Below, one piece after another: positions 53,948-64,000 of a stretch of 64,000 nucleotides of DNA. How positions within the stretch are numbered: the first letter of the stretch is position 1; every line of letters begins with the position of its first letter. Both the position numbers and the translations under genes were made by a program. The DNA comes from Neocallimastix lanati (nom. inval.) (Eukaryota; Neocallimastigomycota; Neocallimastigomycetes; Neocallimastigales; Neocallimastigaceae), in assembly GCA_016946835.1 (NCBI GenBank), contig JACVTC010000050.1:247501-311500 (forward strand), written 5' to 3'. Under the pieces are notes generated by a model. It worked only from the letters and a program-made list of their open reading frames with translations. It ran no database searches and was not told where the DNA came from.

Positions 53948-55212
53948 GATAAAAATATAATTGTATATATATATTAATAATATAATAATAAATTTAAGAT
54001 ATTTTTCATTTTAATTAAATAATTATAAAAAAATATAAAATTACCCTTAATTAAAAGGTTAATATATAACAATAAATTAATTATATTAACAATAATTAAA
54101 TTGATATTATTTGTTTAATTGAGAAAATTGTAAAAATATGTTATTTCTTAATTTTTATTTTTTTTATACTTTAAAATATCAAATTATATAAAAGAATTAA
54201 GTAGTGTAACATAACTTATATCACAAAGCAAAATTAACATTTCCCTTAAAAATATAGAACGTCAAAATATATTAATTTTATACATTGTACTACAGAAAAA
54301 TTAGAAATATTATTAGCTACAAGCCACAATCAGTTTATATGAATATATTTTTAATTGTGTGTCAAAAAGCAAAGACCAAGTTAATAGAGAGGTAATTAAG
54401 TATATTATTTTAAATCCATTTTTATATTATATATCATTATATTTAGTAAATTTTTTCATTTTAAAGAAAAATCTTGTATATAAAAATATATTAACTTTCT
54501 ATTTTAAGAATTTGGAAACATTAACAATAATAATAATATTCATCAATTATAAAAAATTTTAAAAAACTGTTGTATATATACAACTTTGATTTTTTTCTAA
54601 ACTAATATACATAAATATTAATAATGGATAAAAAAATAATTATATGTAAAAGTAATATACATAAATAAATATTAATATTGGAAAAAAAAATAAATATATA
54701 TAATCTTTATTAATAATAACTTTTAATATAAAATATGTTATATATCATTTTATCATTGTACATTGGATATGGAATTTATATTATTTAAAATTTATTGGAA
54801 CTAGAATAAAAAATTAAATAATAATATTATATATATTTACAAAATTTTTTTAGAAAAAAAAAAAAAATTCATTAAAACTTAATGATATCCAACAAAATTA
54901 ATATAAATTATGGTATATTTATTTATTATATATCTACATTTATATATATATTTAATTTATTATTTTTTATTATTTTTGTAATAATTTTATTAAATCATAT
55001 CATATATATAATATATATATATATATATTTGCTTTTTTTCTTAATTAGTAGTTCATTAATCCATTAATAAAGCCTTTTTCAAATAATTTTTTAATTTTTA
55101 ATTTTTTTTTTTTTTTTTTTTTTTTATAAAAAAAAAATAAAAAAAAAGATATATTAATAATATCTTTCTTATTTTACATAATAAATCCAAATAAAATTTT
55201 CTTTTAATCGTA

Positions 55213-56500
55213 TTATTCATTAATATTAGTTACCTCACTATCTCTATCTCTGAATACTGGTAATGTTTTTGCTGACTGCTCATGAAACAAATTATATTTT
55301 TTTAAACGGCCTGGTAATGGTTTATATGGCTCCTCACTATTTAAATATGGGAAATAATAAAAATATGAAATCAATGAAAATATTATTCCAATTATAGCAC
55401 CAACTAATACATCTTGCCAATGATGACGATAATCTGATACCCTTGTTAATGCTATATATAAAGCAAATAAATTAGGTAGAATTACTATAAATAATTTCCA
55501 AAAAACAAAGTTACCATCACATAAATGTAATTTTCCTGCAAGAAATAGTGATGTATATGTCAATGAGGAAAAGGCAACTATTTTAAATTTATATACAATT
55601 TTGATAATTTAATTTATTAAAATTAATTTTTATAATAATTCAATATGTACATTAATTATAATACAAATTAATAACTATATTATATTGTTTTTATTTACAT
55701 GATGTATGTCCTGATGGGAAGCTTTTTCTTCCTTCGTCAATTAGACTTTTATCTTTGTTTGTACATATGGAAGTGTCATATAAATTTCTTGGTCCATAAT
55801 TAATTTCCTTAGAAATATTATACTTTATGTATGTTTCTTCAACTTTTGTCAAATTTACTCTACATCTTGAAATAAAATCTGGTCTATATCTACCTACTGA
55901 AACCTAATTGTATTTTAAATATTATAATATTTTAATTTTATTATTTAATAAATAAGAATATATTGAAATAATATATATACTTTTATAATTGAGGTCACAA
56001 ATAAAGCTAAAGTTACGGATACACAATATCCTTAATTAAGGAAAAATAAATAAATTGAAATAAAAAAATAAAAAAATAAAGAGTATTATTAATAAAATGA
56101 TATACATATTTGAATTTATACAATTTGTAAAAAATACCCATTATTGTTTGATGAAAACTATATTTTAACTCCTTTTTAAATAAATGGTATAAAGTCATAA
56201 TCACAGCGGGTATTCCTATAACTGATACCTATATATTTGTGATCATTTTTAATAGTAACTTAGTGACAATTTTATTTACAAATCAATATCTATATAATTT
56301 ATTATATGTACAGCTAATCCGAATATAGTAAAAGTTTCTTTTTCTTTATATGGATAACTTATGGTTTCATCTTCTATATTAAACAGTCTTTCAAAAGGAC
56401 TTATTATATTTATAGGAATTGTCAGTATTACGATACCAATTATGAAAATCCAGTCTAATATAAAAGATAAATGAATTCCTTGAAAAATTGCTAATGTCAT
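55213..56500 (-). CDS. Lipid phosphate phosphatase, PAP2 family, paralogue 2 (five exons)
   Basis: Model complement(join(55213..55577, 55699..55903, 55981..56030, 56138..56228, 56312..56500)): 900 nt, 299 residues. Signature motifs are complete: KVSVGRYRP, FPSGHTSFAFSS and TRVSDYRHHWQD (Thr in place of the usual Ser before Arg). The second and third exons are 91 and 50 nt in both paralogues, and all four introns have the same phases and motif positions, including the one after the Lys of motif 1. The first helix (LDWIFIIGIVILTIPINI) is followed by the conserved SPFERLFNIEDETISYPYK loop. The C-terminal tail (RDRDSEVTNINE) differs fully from paralogue 1. Function is as for paralogue 1: a membrane lipid phosphatase of the DPP1/LPP1 group, substrate unknown. 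Confidence 0.93.
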
Positions 56501-58738
56501 TTTTTATTACAGCAAAAAAATATTCTGATTTGTAAAAAAATATTCTGATTTGTGAATTGAAATTTCTTTTGTTTCAATATATTGTGATATTTTACAATTA
56601 AAGCAATTATATTTTGTTGAAAAAGTAAATTGTTTAATTTTATTAAGAATTTTCTTTTCTCGTTTCTAAAACTTGTTTATTAATTATTTATCTTTATTCA
56701 GTTATTAAATTATTAATAAATAAATTCTTTACCATAATATTAATTTGTTATTGTAGTTGATATATTGATATATTGTTATTATAGTTATTTACAACTTCCT
56801 TTTTTTTTTAAAAAAAATAAAATAAAATAAAATAAAAATTTAAAATTTTTAATATAAGTTGAAATATTTTACAATTATTTAATACAGAATATTTTGTACA
56901 TATATACAGTTTAATACTCTTAAATAATGGAATTCATAATAGAACTTTTATTACAAAACTTCCAGTAAATATAACTTTTTTTTTTTAAAAAAAAAAAAAA
57001 AAATAAAAAAAAAATACTAAAAATGTTTCGTTTTTATTTTATACCAAAATTTTCTAAATTAGTAATGGGATAATTAATATAAGTTTATATATAATAAGAT
57101 TAAAATATAAAATTAATTTACTTTAAATAGCTTTATTATAATAAAATATTTAAACTAAAAATTAATAAAGATTTAATAAATTATATATATTAGAATATTT
57201 TTTTTTAATAAATTGTAATATAAATTTATATAAAATTTTATAATTACAATTTAAAATAGAAAATAAAGCAGACCTTCTTAAAAATAATTAATAGTTATTA
57301 TTGTTAATTTAAACTAAATTTCAATAATAATAATTATCTTTATTATTATTAGTATTTAAAAAAAAAATATCATTAGTTTTTATTAATTAAACCTTTTGAG
57401 CTAAAATCTTCGAAAATCAATCTTATATAAATAATTTATATTGTTAATGATAAAATTGATAATTTATTTTTATAAAAATAAATATAAATATCTTTTAAAA
57501 ATTTTATTCAAATTTTTATCATTGATATATTATTATTAGATTTAAAACTTTTGCTCTTTTATACTAGTAATTAATGAATATTGGTAACTTTTATCTATTT
57601 ATTATTTAATTGATAACTTTTTATTTATATGAAGTTATTATATAATCCAAAATAAAGAAGATTTTGAAAATTGTAAAGAATTTCATAAAATAAAAGTAAT
57701 ATAAAATAAATTAAAATGCATAATGCTTTATTTCATTATTTCATATTTTAAAAATAGATTGATCCTAAGACATATAATTTATTTTTATAAAAAATTTATT
57801 GAAAGATTTACTTTTTTTTTTTTTTACACAAAATAAATTTATCTTTATCAATCATAAAAACATATATTTAATTTTATATAATTATATAATTATATATTAA
57901 TATATTTATAAAAATACTTTTTAATATTCTTTTTTTCGACACAAAAGTTTATTTTATATAAAACATTTAAGTTTTAATTAAATCAACCAAAAAGTTATGG
58001 TTAATAAACACTATTAAAATATTTATAGTAATATAAATATAAATTAATAATATTTTAACTGTAAGAAAGTTTTTTTCATAATTTAAATAAAAAGGATATA
58101 TAAAAAAGTAATAATTTTAATAGTCTATAATAGAATTAATAAAATGATTAATAATAAATTATTACAAGTAGACTATAATAATATTCAAATTAATTTAAAA
58201 TAATAAATAATAAATAAATAAGTAAATAATAAATAAATAAAATTATTAACTAAATAATAAATAATAAATAATAAATAATAAATAATAAATAATAAATAAT
58301 AAATAATAAATAATAAATAATAAATAATAAATAATAAATAATAAATGAATAATAATAAATAATAAATAATAAATAAAATTTTTATATAATTTTTCTTTTT
58401 TTTTTTTTTTTCTTAAATTTTTAATAAAAATTATTTTAGTTTATTTTTTGTTTTATCTTTACGTATTTTCTTATTGAAACCTCATTTTTATTTAAAAAGC
58501 TTTTATTTTTTTTAGCATATTCAAAAAGCAGACAAACAAACAAACAAACAGACAAACAAATAAATAAATAAATAAAAGTAAGATAAAAGAAAAAATAGAA
58601 TTGCCAAAATAACTTTCATAACATTTTAATAATTCTTAAAATTAAAATCAATTTAATATTTTTTTCTTAAATCTTTAATATAATTATTGAATATCAAACA
58701 CAAAATAAATTGAAAGTTTATTAATTATAAAAATTAGA
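56501..58738. other. Divergent intergenic region between phosphatase 2 and F-box gene
   Basis: It lies between two genes pointing away from each other and so should contain both promoters. It is AT-rich with a direct repeat of AAAAATATTCTGATTTGT at about 56515-56553, an AATAAATAAT-type satellite at 58200-58370, and a run of CAAA-type tetranucleotides (58531-58575) close to the F-box gene start. No recognised binding site. Confidence 0.65.
58200..58373. repeat. (TAAATAA)n satellite
   Basis: About twenty 7-bp TAAATAA units with some AATAAATG variants. It has the same unit as the large array at 37.5-38.3 kb. Confidence 0.85.
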
Positions 58739-60475
58739 ATGGATTCATATGGCGTTCAAATGAAGAAAAAAAGAAAATTAAATAGTAAAGAAGACATAGA
58801 GGAACTTAAATCATTAAGGAATGAAACAATTGCCATTAAACAGGATACTTTACATACTATTGATAATTTGCAATTTCAATCTAGTGAACTAAATAAGCAA
58901 TTAAGTAAATTGGATGAAGCAATATCATATCTTCAAGGAACAGGTAATATAAGTTTAAAAGAAGAAACATTGAAAAAGACTATTACGAAAGAAAGAAAAT
59001 CATATAATAATTTTTCAGCTGAAATTATATATAAAATATGTAGTTATTTAGAGGTAAGAGAAGATATTATTTCTTGTCTTTTTGTAAATAAAGCCTGGGG
59101 TTGCGAAGCAATGAAGGTTCTTTATAATGATATAATTTCTCCACCTGATGAATTCTTTTGGAGAATTAGTATTTTAAATGAAAACCAAGAGAAGATTAAC
59201 AAAGAGAATGAAAGTTATGAAATGGATAATACCTCTATCACTAAAGTATTAAATAATAAAAATAATTCAAATCAAGATGATAATGTCATTCATCCGAATG
59301 AAGATTATTTAAAAAAATGGAGACCACAAATTACTATTAAAAGCATTTCATTCGATGAGCAATTAAATTTTGAACATTTTTCTTTGATGGCATCCTCACC
59401 ATTATTTTCATCTTTAGTTCAATTAGAATTTATTGATGTAGAAGATATACCAGCTACCTTTATAGATGTACTTAATCATTGTAATAAATTAAAAAATTTA
59501 AGAATACACAATTGTACATTCCAAATACCAAGTTTATTAGTATTACAAGCCATATCCCAATTAAAGCAATTGACTGATCTAGAATTTGATTATGTCATGG
59601 TAGATGCAGGAGAAGAAGAATATTATAATGCATGGTCAAAAATATTTAAAAATTGTAAATTTTTAAAAAATGTAATTTTACAATGCTGTCGATGTATACC
59701 TACAACATTGCCTCTATTTAATTCAGTTTGTAAGAATCTACGAAAATTAGAAATGAAGCATACTGAAGTGAATATGTCAGCTTATATACCAGCAATATCA
59801 GAATATTGCCCTAATCTTGTACATCTTTCATTTAATAGTGATGGAATGACAGATGATTTAGTATTTCAGTTAGTACAAGGATGTACAAAAATTAAAAATT
59901 TAGATCTTCTTTCATGTAGCATTATCACTGATAAAGCTCTCTTTACTATTGCACAACATTTGGAAAACTTACAAGAAATAAGATTAGATAGATGTCATAA
60001 TCTTACAGAAGAAGGATTCAACGTATTAGTTCAGAGTTGCCCTAATTTAAGAACAATCTATTTAGGTGATAATCAAGAAATTATTACAGATCGCATAATT
60101 TGTAATTTATGTAAATGTTGTCCATTACTTCATACTGTAGATATCAGTAATTGTAATGCAATTAGTGATAGAGGAATTTGCAATTTAGCGAGAAATTGTA
60201 AAAATCTCCGGACATTAGACTTAAGTGGACTAGATGGTATTACAAAGAAATCACTATGGTGGATAAAGGAGTATCATTATAATAGTTTAGAAAAATTATC
60301 TATAGGAGGATGTGTACTTCTTACTGATGATGAAACTGTAAATATTTTAAAATATTTTAAAAATTTAAATTATTTATCTGCTTCTCTTGATACCACAAAT
60401 AATCCTTCTGTTATAGAATATTTATCATTACAAAGTCAAGATTTTAATTACATTCCATATCGTATTATTGTATAA
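58739..60475 (+). CDS. F-box and leucine-rich-repeat protein (SCF substrate adaptor)
   Basis: Single exon, 578 residues, ATG 58739 to TAA 60473-60475. Residues about 18-75 form a predicted coiled coil (NETIAIKQDTLHTIDNLQFQ). An F-box follows at about 90-135 (NFSAEIIYKICSYLEVREDI, SCLFVNKAWGCEAMKVLYND). A low-complexity linker leads to at least ten LRRs of the cysteine-containing (AMN1/FBXL) type from about 235: CPNLVHLSFNS, CTKIKNLDLLSCSIITDKAL, LQEIRLDRCHNLTEEGF, CPNLRTIYLGDNQEIITD, LHTVDISNCNAISDRGI, CKNLRTLDLSGLDGITKKSL, LEKLSIGGCVLLTDDETV. Proteins of this build, such as yeast Grr1, link Skp1-cullin ubiquitin ligase to substrates held by the LRR horseshoe. The substrate cannot be inferred. 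The N-terminal coiled coil before the F-box is a distinguishing trait. It is the only long intronless gene besides the one at 4.7 kb. Confidence 0.92.
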   Translation: MDSYGVQMKKKRKLNSKEDIEELKSLRNETIAIKQDTLHTIDNLQFQSSELNKQLSKLDEAISYLQGTGNISLKEETLKKTITKERKSYNNFSAEIIYKICSYLEVREDIISCLFVNKAWGCEAMKVLYNDIISPPDEFFWRISILNENQEKINKENESYEMDNTSITKVLNNKNNSNQDDNVIHPNEDYLKKWRPQITIKSISFDEQLNFEHFSLMASSPLFSSLVQLEFIDVEDIPATFIDVLNHCNKLKNLRIHNCTFQIPSLLVLQAISQLKQLTDLEFDYVMVDAGEEEYYNAWSKIFKNCKFLKNVILQCCRCIPTTLPLFNSVCKNLRKLEMKHTEVNMSAYIPAISEYCPNLVHLSFNSDGMTDDLVFQLVQGCTKIKNLDLLSCSIITDKALFTIAQHLENLQEIRLDRCHNLTEEGFNVLVQSCPNLRTIYLGDNQEIITDRIICNLCKCCPLLHTVDISNCNAISDRGICNLARNCKNLRTLDLSGLDGITKKSLWWIKEYHYNSLEKLSIGGCVLLTDDETVNILKYFKNLNYLSASLDTTNNPSVIEYLSLQSQDFNYIPYRIIV

Positions 60476-60921
60476 TACTAATAGCAATAATAGTGTTTAT
60501 AATTAAATAGTTAAATAGATTAGTTTATAAACCATAATATGATTTATCATTTTTTATATTTATAATAATTTAGACTTTTAAAAGAATTATATAATTAAAT
60601 CAAGAAAGTTTATTTATTTATTTATTTATTAATTTATTTATTTATTTACATAATATGCTTTTAACACTGTTTTATTAATAATGTACATATAATAATTCAT
60701 ATATAAATAACTTCATGTAAATAAATAATAATTATAATAAAGAAAATCAAGAAAAATAAAGCAAAACAAAATATAAAGAAATAAAAAAACAAAAAAAAAA
60801 TAAAAAATAAAAAAATATGTTAATATCAAATTAAATAAATTTAATATATATTTCTGATTGTTTTTACTGATGAAAAAGAATTAATAATAAAAATAAAAAC
60901 AGTAAAAATAAAAATAATAAA

Positions 60922-61012
<91 letters not shown>

Positions 61013-61021
61013 GTAGTAATA

Positions 61022-61101
<80 letters not shown>

Positions 61102-61200
61102 TGAAAATATGTGAATATGAGATTAATGAAATAATAATGAAATAAATGAAATGTTATATAATTTTTATATCATACATTGTGGCTTATACATTTATATATA
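60476..61200. other. 3' flank of the F-box gene and compound microsatellite
   Basis: No gene. TTTA runs at 60611-60649 are followed by an (AAT)n array that turns into (ATT)n (60913-61098), making a large palindrome. Confidence 0.7.
60913..61098. repeat. (AAT)n-(ATT)n compound microsatellite, palindromic
   Basis: About 50 copies of AAT with a few AGT variants switch at about 61067 to about 11 copies of ATT. The junction forms a perfect hairpin of at least 30 bp per arm. Such turns are hotspots for replication slippage and cruciforms. Confidence 0.9.
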
Positions 61201-62192
61201 AGTTAGAATAATTAGGTGCTAATGACTCTTTATCATAAAATATATTATAAAGTTCACAAAATTATAAATCATAAATTCTTGACATATTACAATTTAAGAG
61301 TCTCATCTGATTCATAAAATATTCTTAGCAAAGATTAGCAAAGAGTCGTTTGCCGGATACAATACTATAATTAAGACATTAAAATATTGAAAAGTAAAAT
61401 ATCTTTTGAATATTATTATAGAATATAAGCCTATTTATAAAAGAATAATTTAAAGATACAATATTGATATTTAAATGATGTAATACACAAGAGATTGATA
61501 AAATAAAAAAGGGCGTAAATCAAACGGGTTGTCACAAAATTGAATTTTAAATAATTTGAATAGCTCGAACCTAACGAATAGCCATAAACAAAATTGAATT
61601 TAAAAAAGATAAATTCTAACGAGTAGCCATATAACATATAATTTAAAAGTCTTAAATACAGAAGTTGCTAAATATGTAATCATAAATATAAAGATAGGAT
61701 TGACATAAAACTATAAGAATATCCAATCAACAATAAACATTAAATTTGATCTATACTAAAGGTTTAAACGCATAAAAAGTAATAATATTTCAAGAATAAA
61801 AAAATTTAGGATAAAAAATAATAATACGAATTAAATGTTTAAAATTTCAATTAATAAATTTTATAGAAGATAATAAAACTTTGTAAAAATTAATAATTTA
61901 GAAAAATAGTAATGTACACATATTAAACCAAATTATTACTACAAAATAATTAGGTTTAGGGGAGAATGTTAGAATAATTATAAAATATATTAATAAAATT
62001 TAAATAAATATAAACCATAAATTATATAAACCATAAATTCCTGACTTTTTACAATAATATTAATAAAAAATAATAACTAAAAAGATTTTCTCTTATTTTT
62101 CTTTATATAGAAATAATTTTATAAATTTAATTATTGAGTGCTGTATAAATATATATAAAAATAGATCAATCTCATAAATATTTGAGTAATCA
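61201..62192 (+). mobile_element. Relic of a Copia-like LTR retrotransposon
   Basis: A purine tract TTTAGGGGAGAA (61955-61966) is followed by TGTTAGAATAATTA, the form of the Copia 3' LTR start; the LTR could run to CA at 62192 (about 226 bp), with TATAAATATATATA inside. The same start, GTTAGAATAATTA, and the word ATAAATTCYTGAC followed by TTACAAT recur at 61202-61295, as expected of a damaged 5' LTR. Only about 670 bases lie between, with no gag/pol frame, so the element is internally deleted. The inner part carries a triple imperfect repeat (61515-61635; CTAACGARTAGCCATA). An antisense 68-codon frame over it is not a gene. Confidence 0.5.
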
Positions 62193-63860
62193 TATTAAAA
62201 ATTACCTTTTAAATATAATTATAAATATTTCATTAATAAAATTTTATAAAATTTTATACTCATTATATTAATTATGGTATTATGAAAATTTAATGAAGAA
62301 TTTTAAAACATAATTCCATTTCATATTAAAAATTTTTTATACAAAAAAGGAAAAAATTTAATACATATATATAAGCATTTCTATGTGAATATAATAAAAT
62401 AAAAATTGTGAACATTTTCTGTTCAAAAAAAAAAAAAAAAAAAAAAAGAAAAAAATTAATATATTTGCAAAATATAAATATTTAATATGATTATGAATAT
62501 TTTAGTATTTAAAAATCTAAATATAAAATTTCATTAAATTACTAATTATAAATTAATTAAAGAAAAGTTTTAATATGTATTATGAACTTTGAATATTTAA
62601 GGCATATTATTATACATTATACATCTAAATGCATTTAATTTAAAATCCATTTTCATCTATAATATTATAGAAAATTATATAATACAATATAAAAACCTTA
62701 TTTTCATGTATTTAATAATACATTAATATATTTTATAATAATATATCAATGCTTTTGAAATATAATTTTTAAAGTTTGAATTTTTAAAGTTTGAATATCA
62801 ATAAAAATATTTACCTAATATAAATTTTATATTATTTTATTATTATTGTTTAATTATTTTATTTATACAATATGAAATAATGTAATTGATATTAATAATT
62901 CAATTATTAAAATTTATTAAAATTATATAAAATTATACATATAGTTTTAATTTAATTTTTATTTTATTTATATATATATAATTTTTATATAAAATAATAA
63001 TTTATTTAAAAAAAAATTCTAGCTATTATTAGATAAAATGGATAAAAGTATATTAATGAAAAGATTATTTAAAGTATTAATATTTGTACAATTGGTATTA
63101 GTATCTAATATTTAATATAAAAATTGTATAAATTTAAAATTTATTATTTTAAAATTCAATACAATTGTTTATGTATATATATATTTTTAAAAAAAAAAAT
63201 TAACTTCTTTATGAGTATGAATATTTATTATTATAAATTGATTTATATAATTATTTTTATACAAATTGTAAAAAAAGGAAATTGTAATTGTAAAAGTTTT
63301 AAATTTAGGGTTATGTTCAATTGAAATAATAAAAAATAATATGTTATTAAAAGTACTTAAAAAAAATAAAAATATAAATATAAAATCATAAAATATTATT
63401 ATAAAAATTTAGAAAAGAATATATTCATAATCATCTTTTAAAATATTCATTATTATACATGTTATTTATATAATAAATAAATATTTAATGAAAAGACTTA
63501 AAATATATAACAATAATTATATGTAAAGAACTTCTATTTTATATATTTTTATTTATAAATAAATATAATTTTTTTTTTATTCTAAATAATTTTTTTGTTT
63601 TAATTAATATTAATGAAAATAATAATTTATATTATTTATGATTAAAATATCATTTTATATAGTATATTTTAATATATTTTTAAATATATTAAAATTAATT
63701 AAAAAATTCTATTTTTTATTACATAATAAAAAATGTAAAAAATTTATTTATAAAAATATTAAATTTTAAAATAGTTTTTTTCTAAATATTTTATATTATT
63801 AATTTTTTATAATATTTAATAAAAATATAAAGTTCATTTTTCGGTTTTTTTTTTTTTTTT
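62193..63860. other. Gene-free AT-rich DNA
   Basis: No supported feature. Contains an A run at 62425-62446, a TTTTTAAAGTTTGAA duplication at about 62768-62796, and only short frames of low complexity. Confidence 0.65.
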
Positions 63861-63861
63861 T

Positions 63862-63966
63862 TTATTTTTTTTCATCATCTTTTTTTTTGTTCATATCTTT
63901 AAAACTAATGTTTAACTCTTTATAGATATTGAAACAATATTTATTTTAAAATTAATATAACTTACA
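63862..63966 (-). CDS. Possible last exons of a gene entering from the right
   Basis: On the minus strand a donor-like GAAGAT|GTAAGT lies at 63966-63965. About 50 bases further, AAAGAG precedes a frame that reads LNISFKDMNKKKDDEKK and a TAA at 63862-63864. Joining the two keeps the frame (FASED|LNISFKD), and the Lys/Asp-rich tail is typical of a C-terminus. However, the upstream frame closes within 30 bases of the window edge without a clear acceptor, so this is tentative. The product is not recognisable. Confidence 0.3.
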
Positions 63967-64000
63967 TCTTCACTTGCGAAATTTAATTTAATAAATTAAT

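Larger units (their letters stand above)
51230..55212. other. 4-kb gene-free spacer between the two phosphatase paralogues
   Basis: AT-rich with no credible frame. Contains an inverted repeat at 52462-52558, a perfect inverted repeat at 53858-53947, three divergent copies of CTATRGAATAATCAAA (near 53089, 53153 and 53212), and a tandem duplication of roughly 95 bp (53580-53665 and 53678-53760). The spacer being longer than most others here suggests insertions after the gene duplication. Confidence 0.7.

Noticed and set aside
54359-54562. 67-codon plus-strand frame
   Set aside because: Begins with a non-ATG start, Ile/Tyr/Phe-rich, and composition equals that of intergenic DNA.
63124-63324. 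66-codon plus-strand frame
   Set aside because: Composition like the flanks and no motif.

Overview
The window looks like nuclear DNA of a very AT-rich fungus, most likely an anaerobic gut fungus (Neocallimastigomycota). The reasons are near-GC-free intergenic DNA full of homopolymers and microsatellites, short AT-rich introns with GTA donors, poly-Asn/Ser proteins, a pectin-lyase-like/EGF/seven-helix receptor fusion of a kind I associate with gut fungi, and fungal genes for a chitin synthase activator and a yeast-type Ras. The placement is inference; no taxonomic marker gene is present.

Left part (1-14.4 kb): the last exon of a gene entering from the left (+); a 998-residue Asn/Ser-rich protein (+) whose stop codon lies inside a perfect 39-bp inverted repeat; and a two-exon Chs4/Skt5-like Sel1-repeat protein (-) ending in a CAAX box. 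Between 14.4 and 21.2 kb there are no genes but several mobile-DNA relics: a 0.43-kb element with 61-bp terminal inverted repeats, a duplicated unit whose 33-bp core is inverted in one copy, and a GC-richer poly(A)-tailed segment.

Middle (21.5-34.4 kb): a ten-exon receptor gene (+), rebuilt here to 1,265 residues with every splice phase consistent; a decayed LINE retrotransposon (-) with recognisable endonuclease, reverse-transcriptase C-terminal part and terminal domain; and a Ras GTPase (-) that needs a 5-nt micro-exon to read through. From 34.4 to 40 kb there are no genes, but two divergent copies of one SINE-like element lie in opposite orientation, one with a poly(A) tail and one with a (TAAAA)n tail, on either side of a higher-order 7-bp satellite.

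Right part (40-64 kb): four minus-strand genes in a row: an INCENP/Sli15 homologue (five exons), a ZW10 homologue (fourteen exons), and two PAP2-family lipid phosphate phosphatases with the same intron layout, separated by 4 kb of gene-free DNA. An intronless F-box/leucine-rich-repeat gene (+) follows, then a Copia-like LTR relic and a possible terminal exon of a gene entering from the right.

Functional links: INCENP (chromosomal passenger complex) and ZW10 (checkpoint and vesicle tethering) are neighbours and both bear on chromosome segregation. Ras and the Chs4-like protein both end in prenylation motifs. The exon models were built by hand from GT/AG sites, phase and family similarity; no transcript data were available.
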